Source: Methylobacterium sp. CB376
GTDB lineage: Bacteria; Pseudomonadota; Alphaproteobacteria; Rhizobiales; Beijerinckiaceae
DNA: 64,000 nucleotides
Assembly: GCF_029714205.1 (NCBI RefSeq)
Contig: NZ_CP121648.1
Coordinates: 992,001-1,056,000 of the forward strand
Direction: 5' to 3'
Both the position numbers and the translations under genes were made by a program. Positions 35,465 to 43,704 of the stretch are shown one piece after another. Positions within the stretch are counted from its first letter, which is position 1, and each line of letters begins with the position of its first letter. Below the pieces are notes generated by a model, which was not told the DNA's origin, ran no database searches, and saw nothing but the letters and a program-made list of their open reading frames with translations.

Positions 35465-36310
35465 ATGACCGGTCGGACCATGAAGACAGACGCCACCGAG
35501 CCGACGCCGCGGCCAGTCCGGGCCGCGCTGGACCTGGGCTCGGCCTGCCATGCGGGGCGCGTGCGCGAGTTGAACGAGGACCGTTTCCTGCTCGCGCCGG
35601 AGAGCGGGATCTTCGCGGTGGCGGACGGGATGGGCGGGCACGCGGGCGGCGAGGTGGCGAGCACCGCGGTGGTGGAGGCCCTGGCCGCGGTCGGGCCTGC
35701 AGCCTCGGCGGGGGACCTGCTCACCGCCCTGAAGGCGCGGCTCGCCGCCGCCAACGCGGACATCCAGAAGGTTGCCCGGGCGCGCGGCGCCGTCGTCGGC
35801 ACCACGGTCGCGGTGCTGCTGATCCACGCGCCGCACTTCGCCTGCCTGTGGTCGGGGGACAGCCGGATCTACCGGGTGCGCGGCGGGGTGCTGGCCCAGC
35901 TCTCGCGCGACCACACCGAGATCCAGTCCCTGGTCGAGCGGGGGGTGATCACCCCGCAGGAGGCGCAGACCTGGCCGCGGCGCAACGTGATCACCCGGGC
36001 GATCGGCGTGCAGGCCCAGCCCGAACTCGACCTCGACCACGGCCTGCTGGAGGCCGGCGACCTGTTCATCCTGTGCTCGGACGGGCTCACGCGGCACGTG
36101 GAGGACGGCGAGATCCTGGCGGCGGCCTCGGGCCCGGAATCCGGCAGCGCCCAGGGGCTCTGCGACGCGCTCCTCGCCCTCACCCTGCACCGCGGCGCGG
36201 CCGACAACGTCACGGTCGTGGCCGTGCGCTATCTCGGGCGTCCCGCCGACGCCCCGGCCGACTCGCCCGCCGCCTCCGGGCCGCGCCCACCGGAGGGCCC
36301 GCGCGCATGA
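35465..36310 (+). CDS. PP2C-family Ser/Thr protein phosphatase
   Basis: A 281-residue Mg/Mn-dependent phosphatase of the Stp/PppA type. Metal and catalytic motifs are all present: RELNEDRFLL, FAVADGMGGHAGGEVAS, GTTVAVLLI, LWSGDSRIYRVRGG, LCSDGLTRHV and DNVTVVAVRY. It would remove phosphate from Ser/Thr residues, most likely of the partner kinase and its targets. Its TGA overlaps the kinase ATG (ATGA), so the two are translated together. The start may be ATG 35465 or 35480; neither has a clear ribosome site. Confidence 0.93.
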   Translation: MTGRTMKTDATEPTPRPVRAALDLGSACHAGRVRELNEDRFLLAPESGIFAVADGMGGHAGGEVASTAVVEALAAVGPAASAGDLLTALKARLAAANADIQKVARARGAVVGTTVAVLLIHAPHFACLWSGDSRIYRVRGGVLAQLSRDHTEIQSLVERGVITPQEAQTWPRRNVITRAIGVQAQPELDLDHGLLEAGDLFILCSDGLTRHVEDGEILAAASGPESGSAQGLCDALLALTLHRGAADNVTVVAVRYLGRPADAPADSPAASGPRPPEGPRA

Positions 36311-37899
36311 GCGAGGAGACGGTCTTCCTCCCGCCGCAGTCCCGGTCCTTCATCGCGCCCGGCACCCGCCTCAACGACATCTACGTGATCCGCAGCCTGA
36401 TCGCGGCCGGCGGCATGGGCGAGGTCTACCGGGGCGAGGCGCTCGCCACCGGCGACGCGGTGGCGATCAAGGTGATCAAGCCGGACCTCGCCCGCAACGC
36501 CTCGGCGCTGGCCCTGTTCCGGCGCGAGGCCTCGGCCCTGCACAACCTCCACCACGAGGCGATCGTCCGCTACTTCGTGTTCTCGATCGACCCGAAGCTC
36601 GAACTCCCCTACCTGGCGATGGAGTTCGTGGACGGCGTGTCGCTCTCCGACCGGCTCAAGGAGGGTCCCCTCGACGGGCCGACGCTGCGGCTGCTGCTGC
36701 GCCGGCTCGCGGCCGGGCTGCAGGCCGCGCACGAGCTCGGGATCATCCACCGGGACGTCTCGCCCGACAACGTGATCCTGCCGGGCGGCAACGTGGCCCG
36801 CGCCAAGCTGATCGATTTCGGCATCGCCCGGGCGCCGAGCACGGACGGCACGGTGATCGGCGGGGGCTTCGCGGGCAAGTACGCCTACGTGTCCCCCGAG
36901 CAGCTGGGGCTCTACGGGGGCGAGGTCACCCCGCAATCGGACATCTACAGCCTCGGCCTGCTGATGGCGCACGCGGCGCGCGGCCGCGCCCTCGACATGG
37001 GCAGCAACCACGTCGACGTGGTCGAGAAGCGCCGGCGCGTGCCGGACCTGACCGGGATCGAGGAGCCGATCCGCGGCCTGCTGCAGGCGATGTTGCAGCC
37101 CAACCCGAAGGACCGGCCCGCCGACTTGGCGGCGGTGGCGGCGCTGGCCGCGGCCGAACCGGCCGCCCCCCGGCGCCTGCCCGTCGCGGTGCTGGCCGCG
37201 GCGGGCGGGGGCGTGGCCGCCACCGCCGCCCTCGCGGCGCTCGCCTTCGCGGTGCTGCCGGCGCGCCGGGCGGAGGCGCCGCTCACCACCCCGGTGCCGC
37301 AGGTGGTCGGCCCGGCCGAGCCGGTGGTGACGCCGAGCGTGCCCGCCCCGCCGACCGAGCCCTCCTCGCGGGCCGATCCCTCCTCGCGGGCCGAGCCCGC
37401 GCGGCCGCCCTCGGCCACGAAGCCGCCGATCATCGCCCTGCCCGACCCGGGCGAGGATCCGGACGCGCCGCCCGCATCCCCCCGGGACCCCCGGCGCGAG
37501 CCCCCGCCCCTCCCCGCCCCCGGCCGTGACCACGACCGCCGAGGAGGTGGAGAGCTTCATCCGCAAGTACGACGGGGGCGACTGCTTCTTCATCACGCCG
37601 GTGACGACCCAGCCGCCCGACATCACGGTCGACGCCTTCGGGCGCTCGACGCAGCCCTTCCGGGATTTCGACCAGGCGTTCAAGAACGCGCTCGGGATCG
37701 AGTCGCAGATCACCCTGCGGCAGGTGAGCGAGGCGCAGTGCCCCGTCGTCGCCTTCCTGGCGCGCCACTACCCGCAGCGCGACGCGCGCGCGGCGAGCAT
37801 CACCATCACGCAGGACCTGCTCCACAGCGGGCAGGACCTCGTCGGCACGGTCGAGACCCGCGGCGACCGCGCGGTCGACCTGCTCCTCGTGGCGGATGA
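36307..37899 (+). CDS. Hanks-type Ser/Thr protein kinase, frameshifted before its C-terminal domain
   Basis: A kinase with a complete catalytic core: Gly loop AAGGMGEVYRG, Lys at about 55 in VAIKVIKPD, IIHRDVSPDNVIL with Asp150 and Asn155, and LIDFGIA with Asp170. A transmembrane helix (AALAALAFAVLP and preceding residues, about 291-320) and a Pro/Ser/Glu-rich stalk follow, so the kinase faces the cytosol and the C-terminus the periplasm. At about 37500-37525 the frame runs into Arg/His/Pro-rich nonsense ending at 37899, while the natural continuation is the +1 frame at 37526-38152. One extra base in the C-rich run explains this; the repaired protein would have 614 residues. Confidence 0.88.
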   Translation: MSEETVFLPPQSRSFIAPGTRLNDIYVIRSLIAAGGMGEVYRGEALATGDAVAIKVIKPDLARNASALALFRREASALHNLHHEAIVRYFVFSIDPKLELPYLAMEFVDGVSLSDRLKEGPLDGPTLRLLLRRLAAGLQAAHELGIIHRDVSPDNVILPGGNVARAKLIDFGIARAPSTDGTVIGGGFAGKYAYVSPEQLGLYGGEVTPQSDIYSLGLLMAHAARGRALDMGSNHVDVVEKRRRVPDLTGIEEPIRGLLQAMLQPNPKDRPADLAAVAALAAAEPAAPRRLPVAVLAAAGGGVAATAALAALAFAVLPARRAEAPLTTPVPQVVGPAEPVVTPSVPAPPTEPSSRADPSSRAEPARPPSATKPPIIALPDPGEDPDAPPASPRDPRREPPPLPAPGRDHDRRGGGELHPQVRRGRLLLHHAGDDPAARHHGRRLRALDAALPGFRPGVQERARDRVADHPAAGERGAVPRRRLPGAPLPAARRARGEHHHHAGPAPQRAGPRRHGRDPRRPRGRPAPRGG

Positions 37900-38152
37900 C
37901 GGGCGGGTGACCAATCTCAGCCGCTCCGCCAAGCGGACGGGCGAGACCCTGCGCTTCTCGCTGCGGATGGAGGGGAGCGGCGTGCCGCGGCCGCAGCTCG
38001 TGGTGGTCGTGACCAGCCAGAAGCCGCTGACGAGCGTGCGCTCCGGGATCAACGGCCGGGCCGAGCAGCTCTTCCGGCAGATCGGCGACGAACTCGACCG
38101 CGATCCCCGTCCGGCGGGGATCGCGGTCGCCTATTTCAAGCTCGGGAGCTGA
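37526..38152 (+). pseudogene. C-terminal periplasmic domain of the kinase, displaced by frameshift
   Basis: A 208-codon frame starting VTTTAEEVESFIRKYDGGDC that carries ordered, protein-like sequence to TGA 38152. It has no ribosome site (the upstream is all C and G), so it is best read as the end of the kinase gene. The region FDQAFKNALG and a later beta-rich part (DLVGTVETRGDRAVDLLLVA, LVVVVTSQKPLTSV) look like a sensory or binding domain outside the membrane; the latter recalls DUF4384-type domains, but this is not firm. Either the locus is inactivated, translation slips in the C-run, or the sequence has an error. Confidence 0.75.
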
Positions 38153-38197
38153 GATCCTCCGGGCCGTGATCCTCTGGGCCGTCCGGCCCGGGGGCGC

Positions 38198-38476
38198 TCA
38201 CGGCATCCGGGTCATCAGGCGCAGGCCCTCGATGTCGAAGCGCGTGAAGGGCCGCACGCCCGGCGCCAGCGCGCGCCATCCGGCGGGAGCCGCCGGGGAG
38301 GGAGCGAAGACCTCGTCCGCGAAGGCGAGCTGCATCCGGCGCTCCGCGCGGGGATGGACGAAGGCGCATTCCTCGGGCGACAGGCCCCGGCACGGCGAGG
38401 CCTCGGCCGGCAGGGCCGCTGCGAGGGGCGCCACCAGGGCGAGGGCCGACAGGACCGGGGCAGCACGCAGCGTCAT
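38198..38476 (-). CDS. Small secreted protein, unknown
   Basis: A 92-residue protein with a Sec signal peptide (LSALALVAPLAAALPAEASP) and a mature part holding two Cys (PCRGLSPEECAFVHPRAERR) that could form a disulfide, then LRLMTRMP at the end. The same LMTRMP-like ending (MMSRMP) closes the caspase protein at 50343, a small coincidence worth noting. No family is recognised. It is convergent with the kinase gene. Confidence 0.6.
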   Translation of the reverse strand: MTLRAAPVLSALALVAPLAAALPAEASPCRGLSPEECAFVHPRAERRMQLAFADEVFAPSPAAPAGWRALAPGVRPFTRFDIEGLRLMTRMP

Positions 38477-38687
38477 CAAGTCTCTCCATCCGTCTCGGGT
38501 TCGGCGAGGATCGTTCGGTCGTCGTGCCCCGAGATGGGCTTCCGAACCCGCCGATGCAAGATAAGGCCCCTCCGTTCTGGACCTACTGCTAGGCTAAGAC
38601 TGTGCGCCCGCGCACCTGAACGCGGGATGATCGCGGTTTCAGCCGAGTTCCGGCGCGACCGGAGGAGCGCGAGAGAGCCTCGCCGTC

Positions 38688-39320
38688 TCAGTTGCGGCTC
38701 GCGACCTGCGGCGCCGACATGTTGACGGCGGTGACGCGGCGATTGGCGGCCGCGTAGGGGTTGGCGGCCTCCTTCAGGTGGCTCTTGCCGAAGCCGACGC
38801 CGATCAGGTTGCCGGCCGCCACGCCGTAATGCCGGACGATGTAGTCCTTCACCGCCCGGGCGCGCCGCTCCGAGAGCCGCTGGTTGCCGCGGTCGCTGCC
38901 CTTCCCGTCCGTGTGGCCGACGATGAGGATCGTGCTGTCGCGCAGTTCCGGGCGGGCCAGGCTGGCGCCGAGCGCGCTCACCTGCGCGAGCGCGCCGTGG
39001 CCGATCTTCGAGGAATTGTACGCGAAGGGGATGTCGAGGGCGATGCTCTGCTTGTCGGACGAGAGCGCGGCGAGCCGGTCGCGCTCGGCCGCCGACAGGG
39101 ACGACCGGTTGCGCAGGGAATCCAGGAAGACCTGCTCCTCGCGCCCGCCGCGGTCCGGCACGACCAGGGTGAGGCTGCGGGTCTGGGGCCGCGGCATCAG
39201 CGCGCGGACGATGTCGTCCTCGGTCACGGTCTGCGCGCGGGCCCCGCCGGACCCGAGAAGCAGCGCGAGCGCGACGAGCGGACCGAACCCGGAAGGGCTC
39301 CGACGAGGGAACGCGACCAT
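38688..39320 (-). CDS. OmpA-family peptidoglycan-binding protein
   Basis: A 210-residue exported protein: signal region LVALALLLGSGGARAQT, a short N-terminal segment (TEDDIVRALMPRP), linker FLDSLRNRSSLSAAER and OmpA-like domain (IPFAYNSSKIGHGAL, ILIVGHTDGKGSDRGNQRLS, NRRVTAVN). It is clearly a paralogue of 31754-32437 and shares the DIVRAL-like segment with the 34628 protein (DIVKKF). GAGG lies eight bases before ATG 39320. It likely tethers an envelope complex to peptidoglycan. Confidence 0.9.
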   Translation of the reverse strand: MVAFPRRSPSGFGPLVALALLLGSGGARAQTVTEDDIVRALMPRPQTRSLTLVVPDRGGREEQVFLDSLRNRSSLSAAERDRLAALSSDKQSIALDIPFAYNSSKIGHGALAQVSALGASLARPELRDSTILIVGHTDGKGSDRGNQRLSERRARAVKDYIVRHYGVAAGNLIGVGFGKSHLKEAANPYAAANRRVTAVNMSAPQVASRN

Positions 39321-39629
39321 GGCTTTGCCTCAAGCAAGAGTGATCTGCGATCACACCCACGGACGCCGAGCACGGTGGCCCCTCCCGATGCGTCAAGCAG
39401 AGCGATGCAGAGCCGATGTTGTCCGATACAGAATCACGGCCAACCTGCCAAGCCCGCAAATGCCCGCACAATCTCTCCGGTCGGACCGGTCCCCAACAAC
39501 TCCGCGCGAGCCTCCGCAAGTCCCGCATCCCGGTGATGTTCCACGCAGGTCGGGGGACGGCTGTGCGCCAGCGCACGGCCGGGGAGAAGCGGCCGGCGGG
39601 CGCGGGACTCGTCCCGGCCGCGGGGGCCC

Positions 39630-39664
39630 AACGAGAAAGGCCCGGCGGAGCCGGGCCTCTCGTT
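39630..39664 (-). terminator. Terminator-like hairpin downstream of the autotransporter
   Basis: A long stem with core AGGCCCGGC / GCCGGGCCT and an outer AACGAG / CTCGTT pair. It lies about 145 bases past the autotransporter stop on the minus strand and is symmetrical enough to work in either direction. Confidence 0.55.
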
Positions 39665-39668
39665 CGTC

Positions 39669-39756
39669 GCGCCGCGCGGGCTTGGCATCCCAAAGCCGCT
39701 CGATCCCTTCGGGATGGCGGCTTTGGGCTTCGCTCAAGCGCCGCGCGGGCTTGGCA
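39669..39756. repeat. Composite intergenic repeat: direct repeats flanking a hairpin
   Basis: A 19-base direct repeat (GCGCCGCGCGGGCTTGGCA) occurs at 39669-39687 and 39738-39756. Between them, 39689-39727 forms an inverted repeat with arms CCCAAAGCCGC / GCGGCTTTGGG and an inner ATCCC/GGGAT stem. Bases 39726-39753 match 16806-16833 exactly in the opposite orientation. No transposase is seen, so this is a small non-coding repeat element. Confidence 0.8.
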
Positions 39757-39807
39757 GACGCCGTCCGGACGGATCGTCCGGCCGGACGTGATCCTCCGGA
39801 CGGCGGA

Positions 39808-42800
39808 TCAGAAGGTCGAGAACTGGTAGCGGATGCCGGCGCGGCCGCCGCCGCCGACGAGGTCGCCGCCGATCCGGTAATCGCCCCGGATGAAGCCCGA
39901 CAGCCCGGTCTTGAGGTTGAAGAAATTGATCGAGGCCTGGACCTCCCCGCGCACCTTCCCCTCTTCCCGCAGGCCGGTCACCCCGGTGATCCCGTTGAAC
40001 GCGCCCACCGTGCCGGTCTCGGTCAGCACGCTGTAGACGTAGCCCGTGATGCTCGGCTCGATCCGGATGTTGTCCTCGACCATCTCGGTCCCGATCCGCG
40101 CCCCGATCCGGCCGCGCAGGGCCTCGCCGTCCCGCAGGGGGACCGCCCCGACCGCCAGCGCCGGCGTGCGGTCGAACACCGTCGAGACGTATTCCAGGCC
40201 CGCCGTCGGCTCGACGTAGATGTTGTGCTCCAGCGGCACCCGGTAGCCGACATTGGTGGTGAAGTTGTAGTTCTGCAGGCCCGTGCGCTGCACCACGCCC
40301 GGCGCCCGGATGTCGAGGCCGAGCAGGTCGACCTTGAACAGCGCGTCCCAGAACCAGGGGCCGTTCAGGTAGGTGCCGTAGACGCCGACCGTGCCGCCCT
40401 CGTAATCCTGCCGCCCGGCATTGCGGTTGAGGTCGACGCCCGCCAGCGTGTAGCCGCCCATCACGCCGAGGATCAGGCCGTCGTCGGGCTTGGTCAGCCC
40501 GCTGATGACCACGTCCGTGCCGCCCAGGAAGCCGCCCGAGACCTGGCTGTAGCCGAGGTCGCGGGTGAAGTTGAGACCGCCGAAGGAGAAGTTGCTGAAG
40601 CCCGAGCGGCTCTCGATGTCGCCGTAGGCGCGGGCCCAGATGGCGGGCCGGGTGGTGGTCTGCGGCGCGGGCTCGGCGAGCTTGGGGGCGATCGGGTCCT
40701 TGGTCACGAGCGCCGAGTAGGCCGACAGGCCGTTATACTGCATCGCCTGCGGGATGGCGGTCTGGCCGGGCGCCGCCTTGAGGCTGTCGCGGACCTGGGT
40801 GAGCCGGTCGAGCACCGCCGAGCCGCCCTGGAAGGCGATGGTGCGGGCCGCGATCACGGCCGTGGAGGCCGAGAGGCCGACCGCGGTCGGCACGGTGCCG
40901 AGGGCCACGGAGGTGCCGCCCTGGCCGGTGGTCGCGACCAGGATCGCCTCGAGGGTGCCGAAATTCTGCGCCCCCGCGAGCGTGAAGGCGTTGGCGGCGC
41001 TGGTGCCGGTGACCGTGACGATCGGCGAGCCCGTGGTGAAGGGGACGGCCCCGGTCAGGTTGGTGACGGTGACGCCGGTCGTGCCGGAGGCGTTGCCGTT
41101 GATGATCAGGCGGTCGCCCGTGCTGGTCTGGGTGTTGAACTCCGCCAGCAGGCGCCCGTTCTGCCCGACGTAGTTGCCGTTGATGGTGAGCGTGTCGCCC
41201 GCCCGACCGTTCACGAGGCTGATCGTGCCGGCATTGACGAAGCTGGTGCCCTGAGTCTGGCTGCCGATGCTGCTGGTGCCGGTGGCGATGAGCAGGCCCG
41301 AGCCCTGGTTCTGGAACCCCGACAGGTTCTGCAGGCTGGTCGAGGCGAGCGAGATCCCGCCCGCGTTGGTGATCGTGCCGCCGCCGAAGCTGCTCGCGCC
41401 CGTGACGTTGACGCGGCCGCTCGCCGTGTTGGTGAAGGTCGAGCCGCTCGACAGGGCGAGGGAGCCGGTCAGCGTGCCGGCATTGGTCACCTGGCTGGCC
41501 ACGGCGCTCGCCGCGGTCGTGATCGCGGCGCCCTGCACGTCGATCGTGCCGAGGTTGGTGATCGTCAGGGGTCCGGTGGCGGCGCCCGTCGCCGGGAGGC
41601 CGGGGACCGAGCTGAGCACCGCCGCGTCGATGCCGTTGGCGCCCGCGATGGTGCCGTTCGCCCCGTTCTCGATGCTGATCGCGCCGCCGGCGCGGGCGAA
41701 GATCGCCGACGGATTGGCGTTGGTCTGGAGGAAGCCGGCGATCAGGGTCGGCAGGCCGGTGGCGGGCGGGCCCGAGGCGGTGGCGGACTGGGTCAGCGCC
41801 CCCGCGTTGGAGATCACGAGCGGCGCGACCGCGCTGCCGCCCAGGATGCCGAACTGGCCGTAATTGACGGTGCCGGTGTTGGTCAGGGTGACGGTGCCGG
41901 TGAAGCCCCCGCCGACGAGGCCCGCGTAGGACGCGTTGAGGGTGCCGGAATTCGACAGGGCGGTGGTGGTGCGCGACGAGCCCGAGATGCCGAGCGGCGC
42001 GGTGATCGTGCCGGAATTCGCGACCGTGAGGGCGCCCCGGTTGGTGTCGGCCTGGATGCCCGCCGTCGCGGCCGTGATCGTGCCGGCGCTGGTGACGCTG
42101 CCCGCGCCCGTGCCGGAGCCGCTGTCGATCTGGATGCCGGCGCCGCCCGGCGCCGTGATCGTCGCCGAGGCGTTGACGTTGATCGCGACGCTGCCGGCCG
42201 GGCTCGCGCCGGTGGTCGCGGCGGTCGGCATCACCAGCACGGCGGCCGCGTTCTGCGGGCCGGCGATCGTGGTGTTGTCGAGGACGTTCAGGGTGAACTT
42301 GTCGAGCGGGGTGTAGAAGATGCCGCCCGTGTAGGCCCGGTTGGGGCCGCAATTGGCGATCTGCGTGGTCGAGGCGTTGTCCCCGGGCTGGCAGACGTTG
42401 GCCAGCATGACGACGCCGTTGCGGACCGGGAACAGGAACTGCCCGGGGACGCCGTTGTTCGAGCCCGCCACCAGCGAGTTGGGCCCGCCATCGATGAGCG
42501 CGCCGTTCACGAGGGAGCCGGGGAGCTCGAAGTAGCTGCCCGCCGCGCCGGTGCCGGCGGAGTAGCCGGCCGAGGCCGAGGTGCCGCCGAGCCCGTTCGT
42601 GCCGCCGCTGGCGTCGCCGGTCTCGAACTGGATGCGCTGGTAGTTGAAGTAGATGTCGAAATTGCCGCCGCCCGTATCGGCGCGGCTGGCCAGGACCAAC
42701 TGGAAGGTGTTGGTCTTGTCGGCATGGTTCGAGAAGTAGCCGACCGAGGGCCAGGTCACCCCGAAGGCGGTCTGGCCCGCGTAGGTGCCGGTGCCGTAGG

Positions 42801-43182
42801 AGGTGATGCCGCTCGCCGGGTTGCGCGTGTCCACGTCGGAGAAGAAGGGCGCGATGATCGGCGCCCCGCGGTAATTGGCGCCGAGGCCGACCGGCGTGAA
42901 CGTGCTCAGGGGCGTCCCGAACGTCACGTTGCCGTTGTTGTTGACGTAGAGCGACGAGTAGGTCGTGCCGAAGAAGTTGGCCGTGAAGGGCAGCGCCACC
43001 TCGCCGGTGGAGCCGTCGTCGTTGCGGGCGAGCTGATTGGCGTCGAAGCCCGGCACCACGCTCTGCGCGTAGGCCGCGCCGGCCAGCACCGGAAGCCCCG
43101 CGAAGGAGACGCCGATCATCAGCAGGCGCTTCATCCGCGCAAGGCCGCGCGCGCGGCCCGTTTCGTACCCCAGCGTCACCAT
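39808..43182 (-). CDS. Autotransporter with N-terminal NIDO-like domain
   Basis: About 1124 residues, surface-exposed or secreted by type V secretion. After the signal (MKRLLMIGVSFAGLPVLAGA) a nidogen-like NIDO domain of about 200 residues is visible: LPFTANFFGTTYSSLYVNNN, NVTFGTPLSTF, IIAPFFSDVDTRN, TNTFQLVLASRAD. A long Gly/Thr/Asn-rich beta-helix passenger follows (repeated TITNAG and NSGTITAP-like units). The last 280 residues are an autotransporter barrel ending in Phe (GIRYQFSTF). NIDO domains occur in cell-adhesion proteins, so adhesion is the likely role. The start is GTG/ATG-ambiguous: ATG 43182 (used) or ATG 43134, directly before the signal. Confidence 0.88.
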   Translation of the reverse strand: MVTLGYETGRARGLARMKRLLMIGVSFAGLPVLAGAAYAQSVVPGFDANQLARNDDGSTGEVALPFTANFFGTTYSSLYVNNNGNVTFGTPLSTFTPVGLGANYRGAPIIAPFFSDVDTRNPASGITSYGTGTYAGQTAFGVTWPSVGYFSNHADKTNTFQLVLASRADTGGGNFDIYFNYQRIQFETGDASGGTNGLGGTSASAGYSAGTGAAGSYFELPGSLVNGALIDGGPNSLVAGSNNGVPGQFLFPVRNGVVMLANVCQPGDNASTTQIANCGPNRAYTGGIFYTPLDKFTLNVLDNTTIAGPQNAAAVLVMPTAATTGASPAGSVAINVNASATITAPGGAGIQIDSGSGTGAGSVTSAGTITAATAGIQADTNRGALTVANSGTITAPLGISGSSRTTTALSNSGTLNASYAGLVGGGFTGTVTLTNTGTVNYGQFGILGGSAVAPLVISNAGALTQSATASGPPATGLPTLIAGFLQTNANPSAIFARAGGAISIENGANGTIAGANGIDAAVLSSVPGLPATGAATGPLTITNLGTIDVQGAAITTAASAVASQVTNAGTLTGSLALSSGSTFTNTASGRVNVTGASSFGGGTITNAGGISLASTSLQNLSGFQNQGSGLLIATGTSSIGSQTQGTSFVNAGTISLVNGRAGDTLTINGNYVGQNGRLLAEFNTQTSTGDRLIINGNASGTTGVTVTNLTGAVPFTTGSPIVTVTGTSAANAFTLAGAQNFGTLEAILVATTGQGGTSVALGTVPTAVGLSASTAVIAARTIAFQGGSAVLDRLTQVRDSLKAAPGQTAIPQAMQYNGLSAYSALVTKDPIAPKLAEPAPQTTTRPAIWARAYGDIESRSGFSNFSFGGLNFTRDLGYSQVSGGFLGGTDVVISGLTKPDDGLILGVMGGYTLAGVDLNRNAGRQDYEGGTVGVYGTYLNGPWFWDALFKVDLLGLDIRAPGVVQRTGLQNYNFTTNVGYRVPLEHNIYVEPTAGLEYVSTVFDRTPALAVGAVPLRDGEALRGRIGARIGTEMVEDNIRIEPSITGYVYSVLTETGTVGAFNGITGVTGLREEGKVRGEVQASINFFNLKTGLSGFIRGDYRIGGDLVGGGGRAGIRYQFSTF

Positions 43183-43704
43183 CCCGCACCCCCGAACACG
43201 TCCCAGCGAGCCGGTCGGCGGGTCGCGCCCGCCCCGGCCCATGCCCGCCCCTCGCGGCGGCCGGCCCGACCCCGATCCCCGTCGGCGGCCGGTCCGGCGC
43301 GTGATCTCCGTCCGAAGACGCACATCAGGTCAGGCCTCTCGATCAGCATAACGGTCACGCTCGGCCAGCGTCTATTGCTAGACTGCCCGGCCGAGCACGC
43401 GAAACAACTCCGTTGCCGGGATGCCACAGCCGGCTTCCTCGCCACTGATTCGTTTCGAGTACAGCTGGCGATGAGCGTAAAGAGTTTCTTGCGAGATCGG
43501 CGCTCGACTCTGACCGGTATTCGTCCGATGCGGCAGATCTCGTTCCGGCCGGCGCCGGTCGAGCGAGGGATCTTGAGCGCATCAGAACCGGAACGGGATC
43601 GGTCGCGACGCGGATCGACTGGAGGCTGTTGTGGACCGGAGACGGGCGTTGTGTCGCGTCAGCGACGTCCGGCCCTGGCCAGCACGATTCCTGTCCCGGG
43701 TCGA
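43183..43704. other. Intergenic region between autotransporter and HD-GYP genes
   Basis: About 520 bases with no supported gene. The part near 43340-43480 is AT-richer than its surroundings and probably carries the autotransporter promoter and leader. An imperfect GC-rich inverted stretch lies near 43550. Confidence 0.4.

Larger units (their letters stand above)
39321..39807. other. Intergenic region rich in repeats
   Basis: No gene is supported here. The first 130 bases probably hold the promoter of the OmpA-like gene (a TTGACG lies near 39391 on the minus strand, without a good -10). The rest contains the terminator hairpin, the composite repeat and further CCGGAC-rich inverted sequence at about 39768-39800. 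Confidence 0.5.

Noticed and set aside
39669-39756. The direct repeats as an insertion-sequence copy
   Set aside because: No transposase frame and only 88 bases in total; better described as a small non-coding repeat.
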